From Antitrichia curtipendula (taxonomy: Eukaryota; Streptophyta; Bryopsida; Hypnales; Leucodontaceae): a DNA stretch of 64,000 nt. The notes beneath the pieces are model-generated. The model saw nothing but the letters and a program-made list of their open reading frames with translations. It did not search any database and was not told the origin of the DNA. Positions 22,740-33,592 of the stretch are shown piece by piece. The position numbers and the translations under genes are program-made. Every line of letters begins with the position of its first letter. Within the stretch, counting starts at the first letter, position 1. Where the stretch lies: assembly GCA_951230915.1 (NCBI GenBank), contig OX579637.1:28706001-28770000 (forward strand). The letters are read 5' to 3'.

Positions 22740-24147
22740 AGAACAACATTTGAGCAATTTGAAAGAATTGCACATTGGAGTCAATCCCAATCCATCCGTT
22801 TCATCAGACAACGATGATGTGCAAACATTGCAGTCTATGTTTCGTTGATTTTCTGGCCAAGCAAAGCATTCTCCGATCAAATTTTCAAACCCTACAGTGG
22901 AAGCTTTGTCTGCAAAGAAGACAAACATTCCAAGAGGTTCGGAAGCATGTCCACCCGCGGTGAGGAGTCCAAAAAAGCTAAGAGGAAAAGAATAAACGGA
23001 TGATCTCGCCATCTCCGAGAATGTCAATATTACAATTGACCTTGATGACGTCGATGAGACAATCTTCAAGCGTGTCCTTCCACTTGGAACGTCTTCTTCG
23101 TCGGACGACAAAAGCTCGGACGAGGACAACCCAGAAGACAAGAAGCCGGAACTAGTCCGGAATGAAGTTGCAGCTGTAGCCCTTCCTGGTGCTCCCTTGT
23201 CTGCCGAACCTATGGCTGCACCTACGCCAATTGTAGCGCCGGCCCCTGCGCCAACTCCTGTTGTTGTTGCTAGCGCTTTAGCTACCCCTACAGCAGATCC
23301 TCCGGCCGTCCCAGTAGTCGAACCGAAGAAGGAATCTGGCTACTGGAAGAAATACGATGAAGAGAGGAGACGGAAGAGGCAGGAAAAGAGGAGGGAGAGG
23401 GAAATGAAGGAGAAATCGTGGGCGGATTCCCTTTCAAGGAGTAACACGGAGGTCAATGAGTTGAAGGCATTGATGAGGATGCTTATTGATTGTCAAACTC
23501 CTATTATCTCCATCGCGGTTCCTCAGGTTGTTCAGTCGCCTGTAGGTGGACTGAATTATCCTCTAGTCAAGGATAATATCCTCTGCGCTCCTGTCATGGT
23601 GGAAGAACGCGTCCCTTCTGCGTCTTCACAACCAAGTGTGGAGCCTATAGCATCTTTGGAGATACCAACTGTGATTCCGCTCCCCGTTGCCCAGGTAATA
23701 CAAACTCCAGCTGTAGTTGTTCTTCTCGTCCCGGCAGCCCCGGAAGCGGATGTGCATCATCGTCGACTCGACGATGCTGCTGGCAGTGAAGCAGATCTTT
23801 GGCCAGAGCCTTCGAATTCTGAGGCGGGGAGAGAGCCTACTTCCTCTCTTTTGTCCGTTCCTGGTGGAGGTGGTGCAGCGGTCGCAAAGGAGAATTATCC
23901 TCGAGTCAACAATATTGCTTGCGTGCAACCTGTCGGCCCTCAACTCTTGCCTTCTTTGTCTAGTGCTCGAGAGGCTTCAAGTGCTAAACCTGTCGAGAAA
24001 TCAGAGCCTGCGGATGAGGAGGACAAGCTCGATTTTGGCAGCTACAAGGACGTCCTCAAGAACTTGGATAAGCCGACTGAGGCAGCAGAGGATGGAACAT
24101 CATCAGCAGAGGACGTCCAAAGTCAACAAGCAGAACAGTTAGTTGAG
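22740..24147 (+). pseudogene. Acidic/Pro-Ala-rich protein upstream of MULE transposase
   Basis: A single frame from about 22.74 kb through 24147 with two in-frame stops, TGA near 22847 (after LQSMFR) and TAA near 22993 (after KLRGKE), and otherwise open. Features: a short basic segment RSPKKLRGKE resembling the tail of the gag-like family; an acidic Ser/Asp segment; a Pro/Ala/Val-rich stretch (APTPIVAPAPAPTPVVV); a very basic helix (EERRRKRQEKRREREMKEK, about 23.36-23.42 kb); then a low-complexity linker. A GAG/GTACAC donor at 24148 could splice in phase to 24395, making it the N-terminal part of the MULE protein. Unspliced, the frame ends TGA 24178-24180. No catalytic domain recognised. Confidence 0.4.
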
Positions 24148-24215
24148 GTACACTCTCGTGACCCGTATGACTTTGCTTGAGTCCTTGGACTGCCATGTAT
24201 TAAATGTAGGGTTGA

Positions 24216-24362
24216 CAGGACGTCCGGACGTGGGCGCTGACCCCCGAACGTCTTTTGACATCCTTGGACGGGCCGTCCGCGCGGAGGATCGTCCACGCGG
24301 TCGGGCCGTCCGATCGATCAGATCGTCTAATCGAACGGCCCGACCGCGCGGTGTCGACCTCG
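24216..24362. repeat. GGACGG/CCGTCC island with long inverted repeat
   Basis: GC-rich patch full of GGACGGGCCGTCCG words. CGCGGTCGGGCCGTCCGAT and its near-perfect complement ATCGAACGGCCCGACCGCG form a hairpin with a 15-base loop. If the splice 24147/24395 is right, the island lies in an intron of the MULE gene. Confidence 0.7.
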
Positions 24363-24394
24363 TCAAACGTATGCAACCTGGTGGAGACCTCTAG

Positions 24395-26490
24395 AACTCT
24401 TGGATCATGTTTGACCACGTCAAACGAGTAAGGGGCTGGACTACAATGGCCGCCCATGTCTATGACTCTGAGTACTGCCGTGTGATGAGCATCGCTGTCT
24501 GTGATATGCAGAGCGAGGATGTCGAATCCCAGAAGTTGATGTGGCAGTCGTTGAACAAGTTGATGGCACGCCACGGAATCCCAAACCCTAACTTCAAAGG
24601 CTTCATGGCGGACAGTGCCCAAGCAAATTGGAACGCTGTCCGTATCATCTACGGGAATGGCGACCCAACTGTGAAGATGGTGGACAAAGAAAGATCTTGT
24701 CTGCTTCATTGGGTGACATCCCTAAACAGACACACCAGTAAGCTCATCAAACCGGAGTTTCGAGAACAACATGTCCGCCTTTGCCGACAATACAAAGACG
24801 CCAAGACATTTGAAGAGGCGGAAGAACTTTACCTCGGCATCAAAGGTTGGTGGCTCTCATCGCGTGCAGCCTCTGAAGATGCAGTGCGTGAATTGGACGA
24901 TTGGTTGGGTTTCTGGCACTTCCATTATCGCCAGTGGGGAGGCTTCATGGACATGGTATAATCCTAAACCCTTTAACCCTTATTTCTAACTCCGGTTCCC
25001 CCATTGTAGCTATACTTGTTAAACCTAACTCTAATCGAATCATCTTCTTTCATTTCAAGCACTATTGTATTAAAGCCTTGAATGTGTGCCGTGTAATACA
25101 GAAATTGAACAATGAGCAATTGGCGGAAATGCCATCCTGCAACCTTGCGGAGACAGTGCACAACAAGTGGTTGCAAATGTCGGGCAATCGGGGGACTTGC
25201 CTCTATGTAGCTACGACGGACGACATGATGCGTGCCATGATGCAATCCACCAATTATTGGGCGTTCCTTCAAGGTCATGCATCCGGCACTGGGCCCCACC
25301 TCGATGAGCTTCGTCTTCGGGCTGCCAGAAGGTCGAACGACCCGGTAAAGATTGCTACCGCAATTAGCATGCTTCCTGGGGCAGATAGATTCACCACTAG
25401 GATTCCGCACTTGGAAGGGGAAGAGGTCTTTGGATCAAGCAAACGAAAGTTAGATTTGCCATTCGGATCAGATGAGGACTCCTACCGCCATGACAAAGTT
25501 AATTTCTCCCATCCCCGTGTTCAAACCCGTTCAACGCGAGCCCGAACTGACGCTGGGACTTCGAACATCATCGCCACTCCCACTGAATCTATTCCATCCT
25601 ATCTTCCGCATGCTACTTCTATTCTTGAGACAGAGTGCAATCCATTGCAATGGCACATTGCACGTTGTAAGAAGGTGGGGAAGAAATGTTACAGCGTTCA
25701 AGTGGGGTAGAAGAAAAAATGTGGTGCACTTGTCTGCAAGGATAAGAGGAATGGTACTCCTGCTCCAACTTATAACGGTCGCATGACCGAGTATGGAAGT
25801 AGGGCAATCATCATTTTTGATTTCTGGTTTTGTCCCGATGATATCTTGCAATGTGTTCATGGATCCAAACTCAAGTGGGTGTATGACTGGCCCGTTCTTC
25901 CAACGATTTGGCTTGTTGCTCGTGGCACCCATTTGACAAAGGGTGAGATCCTCATTCTGGAAGAGGGAGGCTTTCAACTACAAACGAAAGACTTTGACAT
26001 GTCTCCCCAACGCCTCTTCCATAACTCATCCACATCAGCTATTGCGAACATTGTAAGTCCAAGGCCGTCAGACGGTGCTTCACATCCTACCAAGCGATAT
26101 GGCAGGACCATCAAGCGCTCTGAAGGTGCCCCTATTGTAGACCATCGCAACAAGTGGGAAACAGCCCGAAATGTCAAGGCTATTGTGAAGAACGTGACGC
26201 CAATTCCATATCCCGGTTATGGAAGAATCATTACCATGGATTCAGGTATCTATCCCAAACAGAAGACATATATTGTTGCTTTATGTGACTTTCCGTCTTG
26301 CACGTGCGAGGATTTTGTTACAATGAGCAGTGGAGCATTGGGCAAACGAAAAGCGTGGGTGAACTACAAACACTTATATTATGTCTACCGATTCTTGTGC
26401 AAGGCAAACTTTGAGGACGACAAGTACATACATGCACCAAGTCTTAGCTTTGATGAAGTACAAACCCTACTCCGCCATAGTAATCTCTAA
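24395..26490 (+). pseudogene. Mutator-like (MULE) transposase with SWIM finger
   Basis: Cut-and-paste transposase. Exon 24395-24955 reads IMFDHVKRVRGWTTMAAHVY, then FKGFMADSAQANWNAVRI and CLLHW, which fits the second catalytic Asp and the following C-x-H of the MULE DDE core. Donor GTATAA at 24956 and acceptor AATACAG join in phase 0 to exon 25102-26490, which carries NLAETVHNKWLQ (candidate catalytic Glu). Near the C-terminus is CDFPSCTCEDF with KHLYYVYRFLC: a SWIM-type C-x-C...x-H finger whose third ligand Cys is replaced (VNYKH instead of xCKH). One in-frame TAG at 25708-25710 splits the second exon, otherwise open to TAA 26488-26490. The intron is 146 bp. Terminal repeats were not identified. 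Assignment rests on motif order, not on a search. Confidence 0.65.
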
Positions 26491-26575
26491 GTTTTTTCTT
26501 TCTTGGTCATAATAGTCTTGGCAAGTCATTGCCCGTTTTTATTGCTTATGTCTAGGATTTCTCAAAAATTGGGAG

Positions 26576-26615
26576 GGCCAAAAGGCCTCCTCGGTGCCGA
26601 GGAGGCCTTTTGGCC
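26576..26615. repeat. Perfect 40-bp hairpin
   Basis: 19-bp arms GGCCAAAAGGCCTCCTCGG (26576-26594) and CCGAGGAGGCCTTTTGGCC (26597-26615) separated by TG, no mismatch. It starts 85 bp after the stop of the MULE reading frame, in an otherwise AT-rich tract. Could be a 3'-end processing signal, or a cruciform-prone relic of inverted insertion. Confidence 0.95.
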
Positions 26616-27363
26616 TTCACAATGAACTTGTGAAGTTAAGTGTTTTTGTTCTTTTTTTGGTAAAATTTTACCAGAGCATAAATGATGTATTCCTGGACAT
26701 AAAATCCTATTTTCTCCATTCGTGGAAAAGAGAAAAATACAAAAAAAGTATATATATATTCTCTTACATATTGGGCCTAAACCGCTCTTTGGTAAAGAAG
26801 AATGTTTTATCCATTCTTTTAGATCTTGTAGTTCACTAATCCATCTTATGCAATAGAAGGTAGATTTTTCAGTGTAATATCTAATGGGTTCTTGTCACCC
26901 AAGGTTCACCTTTTGTACCCACTGAAGTTTATGTGGTTCATTGAGTTGTTTTTCCAACAATGGATGAAATCCTGAACTCCTTACCCAAAACGTCGTACAT
27001 GTAAAAAGTCTGTACATCCACAAAATATATCATCCAAAAATGTTCATCCAATCAGCGATATGAAGTATTCAATTCCATTCTTAAGTTGGATTAGAGATGC
27101 TCTCAAAATTCAACATTTTCTTTCATGTGAGGGAATTTCATCGCCCATTAGCGTCTGGAAAATCACTTCAAAACATTTCTAAACCACGGTAATGGGTTAC
27201 AAAAAATATTTTTTTAATAAAATTTAATAAAATATTTAATAAAAAAAATATGTTTTTTTTAAATCTTCTCCAAAATTATAATATTTCAGGTCAATTTTGA
27301 CCTCACTGCTCACTGCTCACTGCTCACTGCTCACCGCTCGCATTCTAGCGTCGTTGGGATCTG
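26616..27363. other. AT-rich gene-free tract with CTCACTG microsatellite
   Basis: No gene. A 7-bp repeat CTCACTG, about five copies, occupies 27302-27338, just before the next reading frame. Confidence 0.5.
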
Positions 27364-27885
27364 TTGGATATGAATGACTTCTTCCATTCAAATTCACCTT
27401 ACTCCCCGAAGTACATTCGGCCTCCATATGTGGAAGCGCCGACAGTGACTTCGGTGTCACCACCTACAGCGCACAACCTGAAGTCTCCTCCCCAACCTAT
27501 GAAGGGAAGCAATAGTGCTGAGAGGTCGTCTGATTCCGGATCGCATAGGGGACTGTGTGTCGAGGTACAAGACTAGTACGGGAGTAACTTGGCAAGTATG
27601 ACGCATTGGGGTGTTTGCCCGCACCAATTGCAACTAGCGGAAGTCGCACATGGCGACGTCGACTCCGATCCCGAAATGGACCTGCTTCGACAACAGAGTG
27701 TGCATCAGTTGCAAACACCCTTAAAACCACCGGTGGGAGAATTCGATGAGGATGTCGAAACCGACACGGAGTACCTTTGTCGTAGGGAGCGTCAAAGCAA
27801 GCGTCAGCTTGACGAGGTCCGATATAAGGAGGAACCTTCCACCACTTGCTTCCCTCGCGAGGCCCGATCCGTAGACTTTCGTCAG
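27364..27885 (+). pseudogene. N-terminal fragment of an unknown protein
   Basis: Open from MNDFFHSNSPYSPKYIRPPY through a Ser/Pro-rich region, one in-frame TAG at 27574-27576, then an acidic/Arg-rich segment (FDEDVETDTEYLCRRERQSK). The coding character stops near 27.886 kb, where copy C of the gag-like family begins on the other strand, so it looks truncated by that insertion. Not recognised. Confidence 0.35.
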
Positions 27886-28295
27886 CTGGGCCCGGCCTTC
27901 TCCGGAATTGTTTGCGCTTCCTCCTGAACGTCCTCCTCCTCTGATTCTGGCTCCTCCGGCTGCGCTTCTGGCTTCAGTCCGTACTTGAGGAGGTTTTTCC
28001 CTTTTCGGTACATGAGCTGCTCCGGCTCACTCAGGGTCTCCATCCGGTGGTATAAGTGAAACAGGTAAGGGCTAATGTGATTGGACTTTCGTCCCGTAAT
28101 CCCATTCGCTAACTTATCCACAATCGTATGAATAAGTCCGCCCCAGTTCACGGGTCTTAGGGGCGGGTTTACCCTATTTCCTAAGGCTCCGAAAATGGTG
28201 TTTGCCACCGTGATGGTCACCCGACACCGCTGCTCTTGACTGTTTTGAATGCCCGTGAACCAACCGGAGAAACCCAAACTTGAGTCGCGGGACGA
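27882..28295 (-). pseudogene. Gag-like repeat-family protein, copy C (fragment)
   Basis: Minus-strand frame with RVTITVANTIFGALGNRVNP, PVNWGGLIHTIVDKLANG and HISPYLFHLYHRMETLSEPE, then an acidic tail ending in TGA. It aligns with copy A (ITVIWANILLGALSGER, DPFLFHLYDYLGTL) and with the start of copy D (RVTITLGNTIFGVLSGD). The Trp of PVNWGG is a TAG stop in copy A. The N-terminal part lies at about 28.3 kb with stops. The least damaged stretch of the conserved domain in the window. Confidence 0.55.
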
Positions 28296-28418
28296 AATTA
28301 AAGGAGGGCAATTCTACCTGATTAATGGCCAGCACAGTGTGATGGCCAGCAAGATGATGGTGCAAATGAGATTGGACGAGTCCATTCTCAAGCACTTTAG
28401 GAGTGGGACTGCTACGTT

Positions 28419-28988
28419 GTCTGATTGAATGACAACGAGAAATTGAGGTCCATATCCGCCTACTACGACAGGGTAAACCATTTCGTCTCCATGAAGCCTT
28501 CGTGGTCAACTAACATCCTTGGCGCACGAAGTGTTTGGGAGAAAATGGGAAGGCCAAGGAACACAAAGCATCCCTCTCCGGTGGGTATAATGTCGAATAC
28601 AAGGCGTAAAGCCGAGGATAAGGTCAATTTGGTGAAGTTCAAGGTATAAATTTATCAAGTGAATACTCAAGATATCGTGTGGATTTCCTGAAGTCCTTTT
28701 CATGTGTCAAGTTTGAATCTTCTTGTTCTATTCAGGTCGAGTCGACCTAAACAGGATTGTGTTACGCAATTCTACCAAGTCTATGAATTTTGTAGATAGG
28801 TCGGGTTAACCTAAATGTATGCTTATGGCTCCCCCATACGGATGAATTTTGTAGGAATTTGTGAAGGCAATGAACGCTCGCTTCGCAATGCTTGACGTTG
28901 TGAAGTCTTAGAAAGCTTCACGGGGTAAGGACGCCGAGGAGAAGCTGAAGATAACAAATGAGTTGAAGATCATTATAGCACCTGATGA
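28419..28988 (+). CDS. Two-exon gene fragment of unknown function, cut by CACTA-2
   Basis: Exon 28419-28648 (DNEKLRSISAYYDRVNHFVS, SVWEKMGRPRNTKHPSPVG, basic KAEDKVNLVKFK) has a GTATAA donor. A 204-bp intron with acceptor TTTTGTAG leads to exon 28853-28988 (FVKAMNARFAMLDVVKS, one TAG, then KDAEEKLKITNELKIIIAP), which is broken at 28989 by the CACTA terminus. The intron contains AGGTCGAGTCGACCT (28734-28748) and a related GGTCGGGTTAACC, the palindrome family clustered at 59.85-60.33 kb. Not recognised. Confidence 0.35.
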
Positions 28989-30351
28989 CACTACAAGAAA
29001 ACGGGTATTTTATGACTACAAAAATATGACTGAGGATGACTGACAACTAGTTGTAATCATATTTCCATGGTAGTGACGTTTTTTTTGTTTTGGGCAATCC
29101 AAGAAAAATACGGGCAATTCCAAAAAAAATTAGACAAGCCATTGTTTAAGATTTTGAAATCCTACTCACTTATCTTTTAGGATTTTGAAACCTAGTCACC
29201 ACTTTTTTAGGGTTTAAAAACCCTAGCCGCCATTTTTTTAGGGTCTTAAAACCTTAGCCACCACTTTTTCGGGTCTTGAAACCTTAGTTGCCACTTTTTT
29301 AGGATTTTGAAATCCTAGCCGCCACTTCTTTTGGCCCTTCTTCCTTGCCTTTTATTGTCTTTTAGCTCATATTTGTTATTGCTTCTTATTTTTTGTTTCT
29401 TAGTTGTTGTCTTTTGTTGCATCTTAACTCTTCTTTCTTGTTGCTCCTTAGTTCTAATCATGCTTCTTGTTTCTTATTGTTGTATCTAAATTCTTTCTTT
29501 TTCTAGCATTTTAACTCTTTCTTCTTCTTAGTTCTTGTTTTTTGTTTCTTCTTGTTTCTTTTTAGTTCTTGCTTCTTGTTTCTTTTTGTTGCTTCTTAAC
29601 TCTTATTTCTTGTTGTTTTTTGTTGTGTCTTAGTTGTTTCTTTTTGTTTCTTTTTGTTACATCTTAATTCTTGTTTCTTGTTGTTGCTTCTTGTTTCTTG
29701 TTGTATCCTAGTTGCTGCTTCTTGTTTCTTATTGTGTCCTAGTTGTTGCTTCTTGTTTCTTGTTGCATCTTAACTCTTACTTGTTGTTATCTCTTAGTAC
29801 TTGTCTATTTTTTCTTCTTGTTTTCTCCATCACCATTCTTATTTTTCCTACCCTACACTTGAGCTACATATTTTCTGTTGTTGTAAGCCTTTGAAGGTTG
29901 AGCTTTGTTGTTCATTCACTAAAAATTAACCTCCCATTTCTTTAATTGTTTATACAGGCACCAAAAGTTCAAACAAAGTCATTGGAGGCTACTTGCAATC
30001 CAAAAGAGCCATCTTCACATTATTGTAAGGAATATAGGCCTTATTGGATTTCGTGAATGATTCATTGTGGTATATGAGTTTTGTATTGGTGACTAACAAA
30101 TGTCAATGAAGAGAGTTGCTTTTTTTTTTACATTCTCCCTTTTCAATATGATTATCTCTTGTATATTTCTAAAATCATATGTATTCATTTTTAACTATAT
30201 GGAGTCTTTTCCAGAATATGACTTTATATTTTCCAAAATATGACTGCAATTAGTCATGAACTACCAATGATATCCATATGAACTACTACATCAACCAAAA
30301 TATGACTCACAAGAGTCATATTTCACATTAATAAAATATGACTCACAAGCA
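28989..30351. mobile_element. CACTA-2 left terminus and internal fragment
   Basis: Begins CACTACAAGAAAACGGG (28989), the classic CACTA terminal repeat, with subterminal AAATATGACT words on both sides of the fragment (29.02 kb and 30.2-30.35 kb, including AATATGACTCACAAGAGTC). The interior is a pyrimidine-rich TTCTTG low-complexity tract (29.33-29.83 kb) without a gene. The matching right terminus is absent: sequence ends where the giant element begins at 30352, and does not resume after 42705. Confidence 0.6.
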
Positions 30352-30553
30352 GAGTTGTTCTGCGCGACCTGGCAACATCGCGACAAATAGACGTCATGCG
30401 ACATCCAGTAGACCCTCCGCGACGTCACATAAAGTCAAATTTACCTTTGACTTTTAAAAAAATTACCCCCCTTTTACCTAAGCCACGTAGATGCCATGTG
30501 GCGTCCGCGTGGCACATTTTAGGGCGCATGCGGGTGTGACGTGGACGGGCGAC
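30352..30553 (+). repeat. E1 left terminal inverted repeat
   Basis: Starts GAGTTGTTCTGCGCGACCTG. Well-matched blocks to the right end include AGTAGACCCTCCGCGACGTC, ATAAAGTCAAATTTACCTTT and GTGGCACATTT. Mismatches are mostly transitions plus single-base indels. Confidence 0.85.
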
Positions 30554-30940
30554 TTCGGATAAGGGCGACCTTAGGTAGGGCAACTTCGTGTTAGGGCGAC
30601 CTCAGGTAGGGCGACTTCGTGTAAGGGCAAGCGCGGATAGGAGAACGTGGGTGTAGGCGACCGCGGGTAGGAGAACATGAATGGAGGCGACCTCGGGTAG
30701 GAGAACACAGGTATGGGAGAATGCGGGTAAGGGAGACCGCGGCTGAGGCGACCTTGGGTGAATGCTCGGACCCGCGGTCGCCTCCTCTTGGACCCGAAGT
30801 CGCCCTCTTCGACCTGAAGTCGCCCCTCCTGGACCCGCGGTCGCCCATGTTGGACCCAAAGTCACCCCCTCTTGGACCCGCGGTCTCCCAAGCTGGACCT
30901 GAAGTCGCCCAGAAGACATGCTCAAAGAAGCGTACCCGTG
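30554..30940. repeat. E1 left GC-rich subterminal array
   Basis: Degenerate short repeats of GGGCGACTTCGTGTA and GCGACCGCGGGTAGGAG, then the inverse form GACCCGCGGTCGCCC. The same words recur at 37.92-38.28, 41.75-42.50 and 60.68-61.08 kb. The long open frames crossing it are low-complexity artefacts. Confidence 0.7.
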
Positions 30941-30950
30941 CTCGCCCACC

Positions 30951-30957
30951 TATATAT
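30951..30957 (+). promoter_or_regulatory. Candidate TATA box of the E1 RING gene
   Basis: TATATAT in the context CCACCTATATATCCATGCGC, 162 bp before the ATG at 31119, immediately after the GC-rich array. It would give a leader of about 130 nt. Position and sequence only. Confidence 0.4.
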
Positions 30958-31118
30958 CCATGCGCCCGTACGGTCTTCTTCACCTTCATTCTTCACTTTG
31001 GTTCTCTGTCTTGTATCCTTTATTGGCTGCATGCGTGATCCCTGTGTTGAATGTTTACTTCTTACTTTTCATTCATCCCAGCTTGTGTTATCGCAAGTTC
31101 TCGACGTACAGAGATTCC

Positions 31119-33592
31119 ATGGCTACTGGAGGCAACAGTGAGGGGTCACTTCCTCTCCCTCAGACAACGCGCACTCCTGGTTGCCTCAGCAAGGCTGCCA
31201 AAGACAGGACTCGGAAGCGCAAGGGCACCATTCATAAGAAGCGGTTACATGTATTGCATAGTAAAAACCACATTGCTTTTAAAGGGTGGAACGAGGAGCC
31301 AGAGCCATGGACAATGCAGACCTGCAAAGACTACATCAAATGGTGTCACATCAGCAAGATGTTTCCGGTGTGGCGCCATTATCACAACCGTCACACTAAC
31401 AAGGCAAATCTGAAGCATTGTGAAAATGCAGACTTCACTCAAAGGTGTATAGAATTGTGGCAGGCTCTTTATAAAAACCCCAACGTAGACAAGAATGAAG
31501 TACCTCTCTTCATCGCTAGAGGAGCATATGCTGAGGTGGCCCTACAAAAGGAGGTCAATTGGAGCACAATCAAGGAAACTACATACGTGGCACGTCCAAC
31601 AAGCGAATCAATACCAAGAGGTGTTATGGCTTTTCCAGACGCGGGACTTGAGCCTATTCGAAGTGCTCCTAGAAACAGAATAGCTACTGAAGTTCACAGT
31701 GATGATTCCAAAGAAGATCCTGATTCTGACGGTACGCGGAAGCCAAAGATAGGACAAGACAAACAAGACACTGTGGGCCCCGCCAAAGTTCAGATGGAAA
31801 ATGACAAGGACCGTTCAGCATCACAAGGTCAAAGAGTGAAAAACCTCCCGAAGGTGCGACGTTCAACCACGCGAATTGGGTCAAGATCAACTTCAGCAGC
31901 AGGTCCGCATCCACCATTGCCAGCACAAGATGCCAACAACGTCTTCGAATTTGGTCCAAGCGATGACATGCCCATGGGAGCAGTTGTCCGTGCTTCCATC
32001 CCTCAATCTAGAGTGACTCGAACTGACAACGCTATGACTCTAGCTAAGGCTCTCGACCTCCTAAAGATAAGGACATTAACATTGCTTTGCTGCAAAGCAA
32101 TGTCAAGAAGTTGCAATCTGAGTGTGAACACAAAAATCGTCTCCTCTCTCAACAATCTATAGAATTGCAACGCCTCAGAGACAAAGTACAAGACACTTTT
32201 ACTTTGTCGGACATGGATGACGCCTTTCTTGAGCCTGATTCACATCATTTGAACAAGGTTGTAGGGGACCTCACCAATGATTTGCTTCACCATTCTCTTG
32301 TTGCCAAGCGTGCCAAGCATTCTTCAAGGACTCCAAATGCGCTTCTTACGGCAATTCTGGAAGATACTACCACAAATGATCTCTAGGAGACCCAAGATTC
32401 ACTCTCGTTTCCTGTGATTCCTCATTCCGTACAGTCGCAGTCGAGATTGGACCTCGAAAAAGAAAATAGAATGCTTCGAGATCGGTTGTTACAGTTGGGG
32501 GCCACATACTATCATTGGAAGGTCGCGTGCATCCTCCTAGTGGACAGAGCACAACAAGCTGCAAAAGAATTGGAGAAAATTTCACAAAACTTCGTTGCAC
32601 AAGAGCCTAAACGAGAGTGCGGTCTCACGTCATGGGCATTGATGGAGGACATGTTCCCCACTAACATGGACTTGGCGGAAAAGACCGACATTGATTGGAC
32701 AGAAAATGATTGGGACCACAAAAAACAAATGTCCAGCCATATCGAAGTGCAGGAAAAAAAGCTACTATGGCCACATCTTGCACTGTTTGTTTTGGACCAC
32801 ACCAAATGTCCCATATGTCTAGAGCAATTTGGTCCCAAAGGTGGCTGGGCACTTGGATCATGTACACATGTGTACCATCCTCAGTGTCTCATCACGCACT
32901 GTTTGATTAAACGTCGTTGCGTTTTGTGTTCAGCACCATTCCATGATCGTTTGTACACCATGTTCAATTTGACAACTTACATGCCTCCTTCTTGGGAACA
33001 CAGCAGTGATACCACAGAAGACACCAGAATGTGGGGACGAGACTTGCTCTGGAGCTGGAGACAAGGAAACCATGATTTGGAAAAGGAAGTTGCTAGTTCC
33101 TAATTGAATTGGGAAACAGATACGGAAGAAATTGCCAGAGTTAGAGTCAAGTTGATGGGAAAAGGGCCACAAGGCGAAGGGAGGAGGGCATTCTTCTACC
33201 AGTGCCTTGGTGGATATTTCAATAAGACCTCCGGAACCTTCAATTGGGGTCCTCATCCACAACGACACTGTTGGAATTTTCAAGGACTGAGGGTGGCCAA
33301 TCAAGATGCAACGGCCTCCATGGATGAATTGGACAGCATGTCTTACTTAGACTCTATATACGGGCCTTATTACCAAACTCAAGCCCTTGACTATCTGTTA
33401 AAAGAACACTCTCCAAAGACCACAAAGACCCTCGAAGCTCTAAAGAATTCCAACGTCCTGGAATCCATTTTGAAGGCGGACGGACCAGCTTCACGAACTC
33501 GTGCCAAGCGTAAGCTTGGTGTTGGGGAGTCATCCACCTACGAACGTGGCGAAGGAAGTGGTTCTCAAAACGACACAGATGTTATCATCTAA
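31119..33592 (+). pseudogene. RING-H2 finger / coiled-coil protein carried by E1
   Basis: ATG at 31119 (CCATGG context) opens a basic N-terminal domain (KAAKDRTRKRKGTIHKKRL; KDYIKWCHISKMFPVWRHYH; ELWQALYKNPNVD), then a disordered acidic/basic linker. At about 32066 the coding frame moves by -1: after LAKALDLLK it continues DKDINIALLQSNVKKLQSE, a coiled coil. The new frame runs to TAA 33590-33592, cut by TAG 32384-32386 and TAA 33101-33103. A RING-H2 finger lies at about 32806-32940: CPICLEQF, C-x14-C, CTHVYHPQC and CVLC, spacing C2C-C1H2H2C-C2C, all eight ligands present. RING-H2 proteins are usually E3 ubiquitin ligases; that role here is inference. The C-terminal 160 residues are not recognised. 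About 825 codons. The breaks could be mutations, an assembly error or an unseen intron. Confidence 0.6.

Noticed and set aside
30591..30989. Long open frames on both strands in GC-rich arrays (also 41.7-42.6, 49.5-49.9, 60.6-61.1 kb)
   Set aside because: Arrays of short GC-rich repeats lack stops in several frames at once; translations are Pro/Arg/Ser repeats with no conserved domain.
32060..32070. Programmed -1 ribosomal frameshift in the RING gene
   Set aside because: The site lacks an X-XXY-YYZ slippery heptamer and no obvious downstream stem-loop was seen; two other disruptions in the same gene favour simple decay.
3979..33103. Reassigned genetic code (TAG/TAA read as an amino acid)
   Set aside because: In-frame stops include TAG, TAA and TGA, occur at non-homologous positions between copies, coincide with frameshifts, and apparently intact frames end in ordinary stops (TGA 960, TGA 43606, TAA 26488). 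Decay of methylated repeats explains them.
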